A stretch of 64,000 nt of DNA, taken from the NCBI GenBank assembly GCA_041655035.1, contig JBAZCN010000001.1, forward strand, positions 10,637 to 74,636, in the 5' to 3' direction. Below the pieces are notes generated by a model. It was not told the DNA's origin and did not search any database. It was given only the letters and a program-made list of their open reading frames with translations. Positions 57,171 through 64,000 of the stretch are shown piece after piece. Every line of letters starts with the position of its first letter. Position 1 is the stretch's first letter. This stretch comes from NAT127 sp041655035. GTDB taxonomy: Bacteria > Pseudomonadota > Gammaproteobacteria > Pseudomonadales > Porticoccaceae. Position numbers and translations under genes: made by a program.

Positions 57171-59204
57171 TCAGTGTATGTCCTTCCAGTATTCACGGTT
57201 GAGCAGCCACACCCAGACCAACAGGAATGCGAGGAACAATAGCACATAAGTGCCTATGCGCTTGCGCTTCTCTGCTACTGGGTCGGCCATGTAGCCCATG
57301 AAATTCACCAAATCGTAGACCGCCTCGTCAAACTCCTGGGGGCTCAGTGCACCTTCTGATGCCAGCGCATAGCTGCCACAGGGGTTGTCGAGGATCGGCG
57401 CACCGGTCAATGGATCCTGCTTGATGCCGCCGTTGGCCGCCTTGACCGGGCCCGGCGCGCACTCCTGGAGACCCTGGAGGTCGAGGAGGGCGTGAGGCAT
57501 GGCGACATCGGGGAACACCTTGTTGTTAACGCCGACCGCACGGTTGGGGTCGACGTAGAAATTGCGCAGGTAAGTATAGAGCCACTCGGGGGAACGCACC
57601 CGGGTGAGCATGGTCAGGTCCGGCGGCGCCGCACCGAACCATTGCTTGGCCTCATCGGCAGGCATCGCTATTTTCATCAGGTCGCCGATCTTCTGGTCGG
57701 CATGCACCAGGTTGTCCAGCACCAGTGCTTCGGGGATGTTCAGGTCGGTGGCGACCCGGCCCCAGCGGGAATATTTCGCCTCGTGGCAGCCCATGCAATA
57801 GTTGACGAACAGCTTGGCACCATGCTGCAGCGATGCCTTGTCGCCCGGGTTGAGCTCCATGGCATCGCAGTCGATGGTGCCGCAGGCATGGCTGCTCTCG
57901 GCGCCCACCGCCTTCAGCGGCAGGAAGATCAGCAGGCCGACGATGATCAGTGCGCCGAGAGACTTGAGGCCGCCCATACCGCCGTCCGTCGTCACCCGCT
58001 TGGGTTCCGGCAGGGTTTTCTCATGCTTGGTCCAGAACCACATGCCGATGAAGTAGGCGAAGTAGATGAACGTACAGATCTGCGCCAGGAAAGTCCGCGC
58101 CGGGGTCGGCGCCTTGACGCCGAGCACCCCGAGGATCACGAAGGACGCGGCGAACACCAGCACCATCGCCCGGCTGATCTTGCCCTTGTAGCGCATCGAC
58201 TTGACCGGGCTGCGATCGAGCCAGGGCAACACGAACAGGATGGCGATGGCCGCCGCCATGGTCAGGAAGCCCATGAACTTGTCCGGCACCGCGCGCAGCA
58301 TGGAGTAGAAGGGGGTGAAGTACCATACCGGGGCGATGTGCTCGGGAGTCTTCAGGGGGTTGGCAATCTCGAAGTTGGCTTTTTCGAGGAAGTAGCCACC
58401 CATCTCCGGCACGAAAAACAGGATGAAGCAGAACACCATCAGGAACACGACGACCGGCACCAGGTCATGCACGGTGTAGTACGGGTGGAAGGGGATACCG
58501 TCGCGGGGCACGCCGTTCTCGTCCTTGTCCTTCTTGATCTCGACGCCGTCGGGGTTGTTGGAGCCGACTTCGTGGAGCGCCAGGATATGCAACACCACCA
58601 GGGCCAGCAGCACGATCGGCAGGGCGACCACATGCAGCGACATGAAGCGGTTGAGGGTGATGCCGGAGATCAGGTAGTCGCCGCGCACCCACTGGACGAT
58701 GTCTTCGCCGATGTAGGGGATCGCGCCGAACAGGGAGATGATCACCTGCGCGCCCCAGTAGGACATCTGGCCCCACGGCAGCACATAGCCGAGGAAGGCT
58801 TCGGCCATCAGCGCCAGGTAGATCGCCATGCCGAAGATCCACACCAGTTCGCGGGGCGCCTTGTAGGATCCGTAGATCAGCCCGCGGAACATATGCAGGT
58901 AGACCACGATAAAGAATGCCGAAGCGCCGGTGGAGTGGATATAGCGGATGATCCAGCCGTAATCCACATCGCGCATGATGTATTCGACAGAGGCGAAGGC
59001 TCCCTCCGCGGTACCGTTGTAGCTCATCAGCAACCAGATGCCGGAGACCAGCTGGATCACCAGCACCAGCAGGGACAGCACACCGAAGAAGTACCAGAAG
59101 TTGAAGTTTTTCGGGGCATAGTACTTGCCCATGTGGGTGTCCCAGGCGCGCTGTACCGGAAGCCGCTGGTCAACCCACTGCCAGAGTCCTGTTAACCAGT
59201 TCAT
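57171..59204 (-). CDS. petBC: Fused cytochrome b / cytochrome c1 of the bc1 complex
   Basis: One 677-aa open frame encodes both haem subunits of ubiquinol-cytochrome c reductase. Residues ~1-405 are cytochrome b: haem ligands H90/H104 and H191/H206, and the quinol-site motif PVWY at 292-295 in place of the PEWY of mitochondria. Residues ~414-435 form an internal signal-like segment (LGALIIVGLLIFLPLKAVGA) that leads into periplasmic cytochrome c1 with the haem site CMGCH at 470-474 and a C-terminal anchor ~650-670. In Pseudomonas these are separate petB and petC; no stop separates them here. Processing at AVGA, as for fbcH of Bradyrhizobium, is inferred. The start overlaps the petA stop (TAATG). 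Confidence 0.93.
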   Translation of the reverse strand: MNWLTGLWQWVDQRLPVQRAWDTHMGKYYAPKNFNFWYFFGVLSLLVLVIQLVSGIWLLMSYNGTAEGAFASVEYIMRDVDYGWIIRYIHSTGASAFFIVVYLHMFRGLIYGSYKAPRELVWIFGMAIYLALMAEAFLGYVLPWGQMSYWGAQVIISLFGAIPYIGEDIVQWVRGDYLISGITLNRFMSLHVVALPIVLLALVVLHILALHEVGSNNPDGVEIKKDKDENGVPRDGIPFHPYYTVHDLVPVVVFLMVFCFILFFVPEMGGYFLEKANFEIANPLKTPEHIAPVWYFTPFYSMLRAVPDKFMGFLTMAAAIAILFVLPWLDRSPVKSMRYKGKISRAMVLVFAASFVILGVLGVKAPTPARTFLAQICTFIYFAYFIGMWFWTKHEKTLPEPKRVTTDGGMGGLKSLGALIIVGLLIFLPLKAVGAESSHACGTIDCDAMELNPGDKASLQHGAKLFVNYCMGCHEAKYSRWGRVATDLNIPEALVLDNLVHADQKIGDLMKIAMPADEAKQWFGAAPPDLTMLTRVRSPEWLYTYLRNFYVDPNRAVGVNNKVFPDVAMPHALLDLQGLQECAPGPVKAANGGIKQDPLTGAPILDNPCGSYALASEGALSPQEFDEAVYDLVNFMGYMADPVAEKRKRIGTYVLLFLAFLLVWVWLLNREYWKDIH

Positions 59205-59809
59205 TACGCGCCCTCCTGATCGACACCAATCACAATCACACCTTCGCTTTCATAGGAATAGGGGGGAACTTCAAGGTTGGTCGGCGCCGGCACCCCCTGG
59301 AACACACGGCCGGCCAAATCGAACTTGGAGCCGTGGCAGGGACAGAAAAAGCCGCCCACCCAACTGTCGTCCTTGTTCCCGCTGCCGGGATCGACGCCGA
59401 CTTCGGGACGAAACATCGGCGCGCAGCCGAGGTGGGTGCACAGACCGACCATCACCAGATACTCCGCCTTGATGGCGCGGTTGGCCGGATCGACATAGGC
59501 GGGCTGCACGGAGTCCTCGGAATTCGGGTCGCGGATCAGGCTCGTGGTCTTGTCGAGGGAGGCCAGTGCTGCTTCACTGCGGCGGAGAATGTAAACGGGC
59601 TTGCCACGCCACTCGACGGTAATCATCTGACCGGGTTCAATCCTGCTGATATTGGCCTTGACCGGCGCCCCGGCTGCCTTGGCCTTGGCGCTGGGATTCC
59701 AGGATCCCACGAACGGGACCGCAGCGCCAACCACTCCCGCAGCGCCCACCACACAGGTGGCGCCCGTCAGGAAGCGGCGGCGCCCTTGATTGACTCCGTC
59801 ATTGCTCAT
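59204..59809 (-). CDS. petA: Ubiquinol-cytochrome c reductase Rieske iron-sulfur subunit
   Basis: The Rieske 2Fe-2S subunit of the bc1 complex takes the first electron from quinol. It is 201 aa. A twin-arginine signal (GRRRFLTGA, residues 9-17) and a membrane anchor (~18-34) are followed by the cluster-binding boxes CTHLGC (C124, H126, C129) and CPCHGS (C156, C158, H159). C129 and C158 would form the disulfide. First gene of petA-petBC. Confidence 0.97.
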   Translation of the reverse strand: MSNDGVNQGRRRFLTGATCVVGAAGVVGAAVPFVGSWNPSAKAKAAGAPVKANISRIEPGQMITVEWRGKPVYILRRSEAALASLDKTTSLIRDPNSEDSVQPAYVDPANRAIKAEYLVMVGLCTHLGCAPMFRPEVGVDPGSGNKDDSWVGGFFCPCHGSKFDLAGRVFQGVPAPTNLEVPPYSYESEGVIVIGVDQEGA

Positions 59810-59944
59810 GAAGTTCTCCGTAGAAGCAGCAGAAAATCTTGTTGTGGTACGGGTAAAATGGCGTGCAATGTTAAAGAAAAGCCCTACCCATTACAAGCTA
59901 ATCAAGCCTCGGACAACAGCAAGATATTGATTTAAAAACAAAAA

Positions 59945-59966
59945 CGCCCAGACTTCCATCTGGGCG
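59945..59966 (-). terminator. Rho-independent terminator of rplM-rpsI
   Basis: The stem CGCCCAGA (59945-59952) / TCTGGGCG (59959-59966) has a 6-base loop. On the minus strand it is followed by TTTTTGTTTTT, a good U-tract, about 28 bases past the rpsI stop. Confidence 0.9.
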
Positions 59967-59993
59967 CTCGGTCCTCCAATTGCCTGGGAAGGC

Positions 59994-60386
59994 TTATCGC
60001 TTGGAGTACTGGGGACGCTTGCGCGCCTTGTGAAGGCCAACCTTCTTACGCTCCACTTCACGGGCGTCGCGGGTCAGGAAACCGGCGCGGCGCAGGGGTG
60101 AACGCAGATTCTCGTCATAGGCGAGCAGGGCGCGAGCGATACCGTGACGGATCGCGCCGGCCTGACCGAAGCTGCCGCCACCGGTCACGGTGATGTTGGC
60201 GTCGAATTTATCGGCACTGCCGGTCAGCTCAAGGGGCTGGCGCACGATCATGCGCGCAACTTCACGGCCGAAGTAATTCTCGATGGTGCGGTTGTTGATG
60301 GTGATGGTGCCGTTACCGCTCTTGAGGAACACACGGGCGGAGGACGTCTTGCGGCGACCGGTTCCGTAGTATTGAGTGCTTGCCAT
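59994..60386 (-). CDS. rpsI: 30S ribosomal protein S9
   Basis: S9 is a small-subunit head protein whose C-terminal tail contacts P-site tRNA. It is 130 aa, full length, starting [21 protein letters not shown]. It contains [19 protein letters not shown] near 70-88 and ends [11 protein letters not shown] with the conserved C-terminal Lys-Arg. It is 13 bases after rplM and followed by a terminator. Confidence 0.98.
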   Translation of the reverse strand: MASTQYYGTGRRKTSSARVFLKSGNGTITINNRTIENYFGREVARMIVRQPLELTGSADKFDANITVTGGGSFGQAGAIRHGIARALLAYDENLRSPLRRAGFLTRDAREVERKKVGLHKARKRPQYSKR

Positions 60387-60399
60387 GGTCTGCTGTCCG

Positions 60400-60828
60400 T
60401 CAGATATTCAGTTCTTGGGGCTGCTGGGCGCTGTGCGGATGCTGGTCGCCAGCGTAGATCTTCAGCTTCTTGAGCATCGCGCGGCCCAGCGGGCCGCGGG
60501 GCAGCATGCCCTTCACGGCGATCTCGAGGGTGCGCTCGGGCGCCTTGTCGATCAGCTTTTCAAAGCTGATCGACTTGATCCCGCCGGGGAAGCCGGTGTG
60601 ACGATAGTAGATCTTGTCCTTGGCCTTGTTGCCGGTCACGCGGATCTTTTCAATGTTGACCACGACGATATAGTCGCCGGTATCCACATGAGGCGTGTAC
60701 TCGGGCTTATGCTTGCCGCGCAGCCTGCTGGCGATCTCCGCCGCAAACCGACCCAAAACCTTGTCGGTAGCATCGACCACAAACCAGTCGCGCGTTACGG
60801 TTTCGGGCTTTGCACTAAATGTTTTCAT
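60400..60828 (-). CDS. rplM: 50S ribosomal protein L13
   Basis: L13 is an early-assembling large-subunit protein. It has 142 aa from the ATG at 60828 ([20 protein letters not shown]), the standard length; a 10-codon upstream extension is unconserved. The hallmark [20 protein letters not shown] is near 113-132. First gene of rplM-rpsI, with a good sigma-70 promoter 43-71 bases upstream. Confidence 0.98.
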   Translation of the reverse strand: MKTFSAKPETVTRDWFVVDATDKVLGRFAAEIASRLRGKHKPEYTPHVDTGDYIVVVNIEKIRVTGNKAKDKIYYRHTGFPGGIKSISFEKLIDKAPERTLEIAVKGMLPRGPLGRAMLKKLKIYAGDQHPHSAQQPQELNI

Positions 60829-60870
60829 CTTATCCTGCCTGAAGTCAGGGGGGTTCAAAAAAGAGGGCGA

Positions 60871-60899
60871 ATTCTAGCCACTGCCCGGGGGCTTTTCAA
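60871..60899 (-). promoter_or_regulatory. Sigma-70 promoter of rplM-rpsI
   Basis: On the minus strand TTGAAA (60899-60894), a 17-base spacer, then TAGAAT (60876-60871). Each hexamer matches consensus at 5 of 6 positions and the spacing is optimal, as expected for a ribosomal protein operon. Confidence 0.82.
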
Positions 60900-60970
60900 G
60901 TGGCATTTGTGTTTTTGTCTGCCGAGCCGTCATTATCTCTCGCGATTGCCGGGTTGCGGCCGGCAAAAGG

Positions 60971-62071
60971 TCAGGGTCGGTGCGGCCTGGCGAGGTACTC
61001 CCGGGACTGCATCTCGAGCAGCCGGCTGCGGGTGCGCTCGAACTCGAAGACCAGCCGGCTGCCGGCATAGATGGCCTCCAGCCCCGCCTCGGCGGAAAGG
61101 ATCAGCTTGACCCCGCGATCGTAGAACTCGTCCACCATATTGATGAAGCGCCGCGCCTGGTCCTCCATCGCCGAGGTCATTACCGGCACCGCACTGACCA
61201 GCACCGCATGGAACTCGCGGGCGATTTCAATGTAGTCGTTCTGGCTGCGCGGGCCGTCGCAGAGCGCGGCGAAATTGAACCAGACCACATCCTCGCACAG
61301 GTAGCGGGCGGGTATCGGCCGGCCCTCCACCTGGATATTCACGGCCTCGGCAACCCCTTCCATATCGGGCACCAGGCTGCGGAACGCCGCCGCCAGCGCC
61401 TGCTCGGCGCCGCCGTCGAGGGGCCAGTGGTAAAGCTGGGCCTGTTCAAGGGCGCGCAGCCGATAGTCGACACCGCCATCGACGTTGACCACTTCGCAGT
61501 GGCGCTTGATCAGTTCGATGGCCGGCAGGAAACGCTGGCGCTGCAGACCGTTCCGGTAGAGGTCGTCGGGCACGATATTGGATGTCGCCACCAGGGTCAC
61601 GCCGCGGCCGAACAGGTGTTCGAACAGGGTGCCGAGGATCATCGCATCGGTGATGTCGGAGACAAAAAACTCATCGAAGCAGATTACCCGCGCCTCGCCG
61701 GCGATGCGGTCGGCGACTTTTTCCAGAGGGTTCTTTTCGCCCTTGAAGGCCGTCAGGTCCCGGTGGACCCGGCGCATGAAATGGTGGAAGTGGGCGCGCA
61801 GCTTTTGACTGAAAGGCAGGCTTTCGTAGAAGTTGTCCATCAGGTATGTCTTGCCGCGCCCCACCCCGCCCCAGAAATAAAGACCCTTTACCGGCTGCTG
61901 CGGCTTTTTGCCCCCCAGCAGCCGCGCCAGCAGGCCGCCGGACGACGCCTTGCCCACCGTCAGTTCGTCATAGAGCCGCTGCAGGTGGTCCACGGCATTG
62001 GCCTGCGCCGGATCATGGACAAACCCGGGCCGGGCGAGATCTCTCTGGTAGCGGGCAAAGGGTGTGGGCAT
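60971..62071 (-). CDS. zapE: Cell division protein ZapE (AFG1-like ATPase)
   Basis: ZapE is a cytoplasmic ATPase that associates with the Z-ring in E. coli under stress and resembles mitochondrial AFG1/LACE1. It is 366 aa. Walker A GGVGRGKT is at 68-75, Walker B VICFDEFFVSD near 137-147, and an arginine-rich C-terminus (EFERTRSRLLEMQSREYL). Upstream of rplM on the same strand, as in Pseudomonas, but with its own unit. Confidence 0.94.
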   Translation of the reverse strand: MPTPFARYQRDLARPGFVHDPAQANAVDHLQRLYDELTVGKASSGGLLARLLGGKKPQQPVKGLYFWGGVGRGKTYLMDNFYESLPFSQKLRAHFHHFMRRVHRDLTAFKGEKNPLEKVADRIAGEARVICFDEFFVSDITDAMILGTLFEHLFGRGVTLVATSNIVPDDLYRNGLQRQRFLPAIELIKRHCEVVNVDGGVDYRLRALEQAQLYHWPLDGGAEQALAAAFRSLVPDMEGVAEAVNIQVEGRPIPARYLCEDVVWFNFAALCDGPRSQNDYIEIAREFHAVLVSAVPVMTSAMEDQARRFINMVDEFYDRGVKLILSAEAGLEAIYAGSRLVFEFERTRSRLLEMQSREYLARPHRP

Positions 62072-62216
62072 AAGGTAACGGACAAGGTGGATACAAAGGG
62101 GGCTGGAGCGGATTCAGCCAAGTACAACCGTCAGCCGGACACGGCTGTCACCACGAATACGGGCGCACTGCGAATACCGGTCATGCTTTTTCCAAGGGCG
62201 CCACTTTAGCGCCGCA

Positions 62217-62864
62217 TCACCCCTCCCGCAACCGATCGCGGAGAATTTCCACCAATCCTTCGCGCATCTGCACCAGATGGCCGTGGAAGAAGTGGCTGGC
62301 CTCCGGCATCGCCAGGATTTCCGGTACCGGCGACAGCGTATCCGCCCACCGGTTGACCATATCGGGGGCGACCAACTCATCGCGGCCGCCCATGACCAGC
62401 GTCCAGGGACAGGGAAAGCTGCGCCGCTCACTGAAGCCGTAGCGCCCCACCGGAGGCGCCACCAGCACCAGGTGCGCAACTCCGGCCAGCCGCTGGGCGC
62501 CATTGCCGGCCACCCCGGCGCCAAACGAAAAGCCCGCCAGCACCGGCCTGGCGGCCGGATAGCGCTCCGCCATCCAGGCGACGACGGCGGCGAGGTCGTC
62601 CACCTCGCCCCGACCATCGTCATACGCCCCCTCGCTCTGGCCGGTGCCGCGAAAGTTGAACCGCACAGCCGGAAGCTGCAACTCGCCAAACGCGCGTATC
62701 AGGGTAGTCACCACCTTGTTGTCCATGGTGCCCCCGTGCTGGGGGTGTGGGTGGCAGACGATGGCGACATGCGCCGCCGTATCCTCACCGCCGTGGAGGA
62801 CCACCTCCAGCTTGCCCACAGGGCCGGCGATCAGGCTGTGTTCGCTGTTGCGTGCAGACACCAT
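62217..62864 (-). CDS. Alpha/beta hydrolase (COG2945-type)
   Basis: This 215-aa cytosolic hydrolase starts at the ATG at 62864, preceded by GAGGAG. The nucleophile elbow is GFSFGAG at 111-117 (Ser113), the acid probably Asp in GGRDELVAPD, and the His in PEASHFFHG. CHPHPQHGGTMDNKVV near 38-52 and NFRGTGQSEG near 70-79 are typical of this subgroup. Substrate unknown. It lies 145 bases upstream of zapE on the same strand. Confidence 0.85.
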   Translation of the reverse strand: MVSARNSEHSLIAGPVGKLEVVLHGGEDTAAHVAIVCHPHPQHGGTMDNKVVTTLIRAFGELQLPAVRFNFRGTGQSEGAYDDGRGEVDDLAAVVAWMAERYPAARPVLAGFSFGAGVAGNGAQRLAGVAHLVLVAPPVGRYGFSERRSFPCPWTLVMGGRDELVAPDMVNRWADTLSPVPEILAMPEASHFFHGHLVQMREGLVEILRDRLREG

Positions 62865-63046
62865 GAAACTCCTCGACAGGGTCGGACTCGTACCAGAACC
62901 GGCTGACAACGCCGACCCGAACAGTATTGGCAGGCCTCGATTGTAGATGTCGCATCGGGCACCAACAACCGCAGCGATAAAAATGCCGCAAGATCACGTA
63001 TACTTCGAGCAACCCCAAGCACCATCCAGGACCAAAGGACATTGAT

Positions 63047-63574
63047 GTGGATGCCACGACCCTGCTGATCGCCGCCCTCTGCCTGCTGGCCGGCCTTGCC
63101 ATCGGCGCCCTGCTGACCCGCACCCTCACACCGCAGCTGAAAAAACAGCGCGAACTCGAAGAACAACTGCGGCGCACCGAAGAGGAATACCGCATCTATC
63201 AGCAGGATGTCACCGAGCACTTCGTCAAATCCGCAGAGCTGCTGCGCACCATCAGCCAGAACTACCGCGCCCTGGGCGACCAGCTCACCACCGGGGCGAT
63301 CCGCCTCACCAACCCGGAGGTCAGCCGCGAACTGATGGAAGCCGCCAATCCCCTGCACAGCGGCGCGATGTCCCGCACCCTGTCGGCGACGCCCACCGAG
63401 CCGCCCAAAGACTATGCCCCCAGCGTACCGGGAGGCGTGCTCAGCGAAAACTATGGCCTCGATGATCAGCCCCGCACCCCCAGTTTCAGCCTCTACACCC
63501 AGGGTATGACCCGCGACGAGGACGACCGTGCCAACGATGCCGACCACGACGACCCCACCTACAAGGTGGGGTAA
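63047..63574 (+). CDS. zapG: ZapG/YhcB-family membrane protein (DUF1043)
   Basis: The 175-aa protein starts at a GTG. One N-terminal membrane segment (~5-23) is followed by a coiled coil (~30-65, KKQRELEEQLRRTEEEYRIYQQDV) and the conserved HFVKSAELLRTISQNYRALGDQL, with an acidic disordered tail. In E. coli YhcB/ZapG links cell division and envelope biogenesis. It lies directly before the DegS-like gene, the classical neighbour. The tail is longer than in E. coli. Confidence 0.85.
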   Translation: MDATTLLIAALCLLAGLAIGALLTRTLTPQLKKQRELEEQLRRTEEEYRIYQQDVTEHFVKSAELLRTISQNYRALGDQLTTGAIRLTNPEVSRELMEAANPLHSGAMSRTLSATPTEPPKDYAPSVPGGVLSENYGLDDQPRTPSFSLYTQGMTRDEDDRANDADHDDPTYKVG

Positions 63575-63606
63575 CAGCGCCACGACACATCACCAGCGAT
63601 AACGCC

Positions 63607-64000
63607 GTGTCCACCGCCCGGGTAATCCGTCAATACGGCTGGCCAGCGCTCACCGGGCTGCTGGCGGCCGCCGTTATTCTGTTGCTGTTCCCGTCGCTGA
63701 ACGACCCCTCGAGGCGCGCCGACTCCCAGCGCCACGACACCCCGGCGCCGATCGTCAGCGCGGCGGAAGGGCCGGTGTCCTACGCAGCGGCGGTGGCCCG
63801 CGCGGCGCCGTCGGTGGTCAACATCTACACCACCAAGACCGTCGCCCGGCCGCGGCACCCGTTGCTCAACGACCCGTTCTTTCGCCGCTTCTTCAACAGC
63901 GGCAATTTTCCCCAGCAGCAGCGCATGGCCTCTTCGCTCGGCTCCGGGGTGATCGTCGACGGTAGCGGCTACATTCTCACCAACAACCACGTCGTAGCCG
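63607..64000 (+). CDS. algW: DegS/AlgW-type membrane-anchored serine protease, N-terminal part (runs off window)
   Basis: The start is a GTG at 63607, 32 bases after zapG. The visible 131 residues show a membrane anchor (~11-30), the linker AAAVARAAPSVVNIYTTK, SLGSGVIVDGSGYILTNNHVVA with the catalytic His near 128, and then the window ends. The anchor instead of a signal peptide, and the position after zapG, point to DegS/AlgW, the site-1 protease that cuts MucA/RseA to free sigma-E, rather than DegP/MucD, already at 21573-22952. Confidence 0.85.
   Translation, partial: MSTARVIRQYGWPALTGLLAAAVILLLFPSLNDPSRRADSQRHDTPAPIVSAAEGPVSYAAAVARAAPSVVNIYTTKTVARPRHPLLNDPFFRRFFNSGNFPQQQRMASSLGSGVIVDGSGYILTNNHVVA

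Noticed and set aside
57492..59195. A 567-codon plus-strand frame opposite petBC
   Set aside because: Rich in His, Gln and Asp as expected for the reverse complement of membrane-protein codons; petBC on the other strand is certain.

Overview
This is a 64 kb stretch of GC-rich, gene-dense chromosome from a gammaproteobacterium. Almost every gene is a recognisable housekeeping or envelope gene. Several blocks keep the gene order I know from Pseudomonas and relatives: lepA-lepB-DUF4845-rnc-era-recO-acpS, rpoE(algU)-mucA-mucB-mucC-mucD with divergent nadB, sdhE-ygfX with divergent ygfZ, prfB-lysS, hom-thrC-recJ, petA-petB/C-sspA-sspB, rplM-rpsI-zapE and zapG-degS. An RF2 frameshift site, RelA-type stringent synthetase, SspAB and a Cpx-type two-component system all fit this assignment. 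I cannot name the genus. A free-living marine or environmental lineage near Pseudomonadales/Cellvibrionales is a guess.

Layout. 1-4.0 kb: the tail of an unidentified gene, a bidirectional terminator, etfBA with a possible fatty-acid-responsive operator, an AT-rich gap with a phage-like orphan gene, and ttcA. 4.1-10.2 kb: a DUF547 protein, then a minus-strand tsaB-uppP-apeB-trpS cluster and an AT-hook, histone-H1/AlgP-like gene. 10.8-15.7 kb: adk, mazG, relA, cysM. 15.8-27.6 kb: two long minus-strand clusters for ribosome/RNA/secretion functions and for sigma-E envelope stress, then divergent nadB. 27.6-34.6 kb: ygfX/sdhE/ygfZ and a small accessory patch (membrane protein, VOC protein, secreted tannase-family esterase, YihY, YaeQ, ung). 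34.6-43.6 kb: lysS, prfB, recJ, thrC, hom, ppnN. 43.8-51.8 kb: tamA-tamB, ppk1 and a SelW-like protein. 52-55.8 kb: a Spy/CpxP-like chaperone divergent from cpxRA, then an acuI-type reductase. 56-64 kb: sspBA, the bc1 complex with cytochromes b and c1 encoded as one polypeptide, rpsI/rplM, zapE, a hydrolase, zapG and the start of a DegS/AlgW-type protease.

How the genes work together. Envelope quality control dominates. The sigma-E module has its own GAACTT-N16-TCTAG promoter. Its presumed activating protease (DegS/AlgW-like) lies at the right edge. TamAB (outer membrane), LepB (signal peptide removal), MucD and the Cpx module with a perfect CpxR box complete the set. A second theme is the stringent/nucleotide axis: relA, mazG, ppnN, adk, and ppk1 with a possible Pho box.

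I saw no rRNA, tRNA, CRISPR array, insertion sequence, integrase or prophage block, and no gene cluster that looks like an undescribed multi-gene system. The observations most worth follow-up are the fused cytochrome b/c1 gene, a REP/BIME-like palindromic repeat family in three intergenic places, the regulatory sites named above, and the phage-like orphan gene that overlaps ttcA tail to tail.
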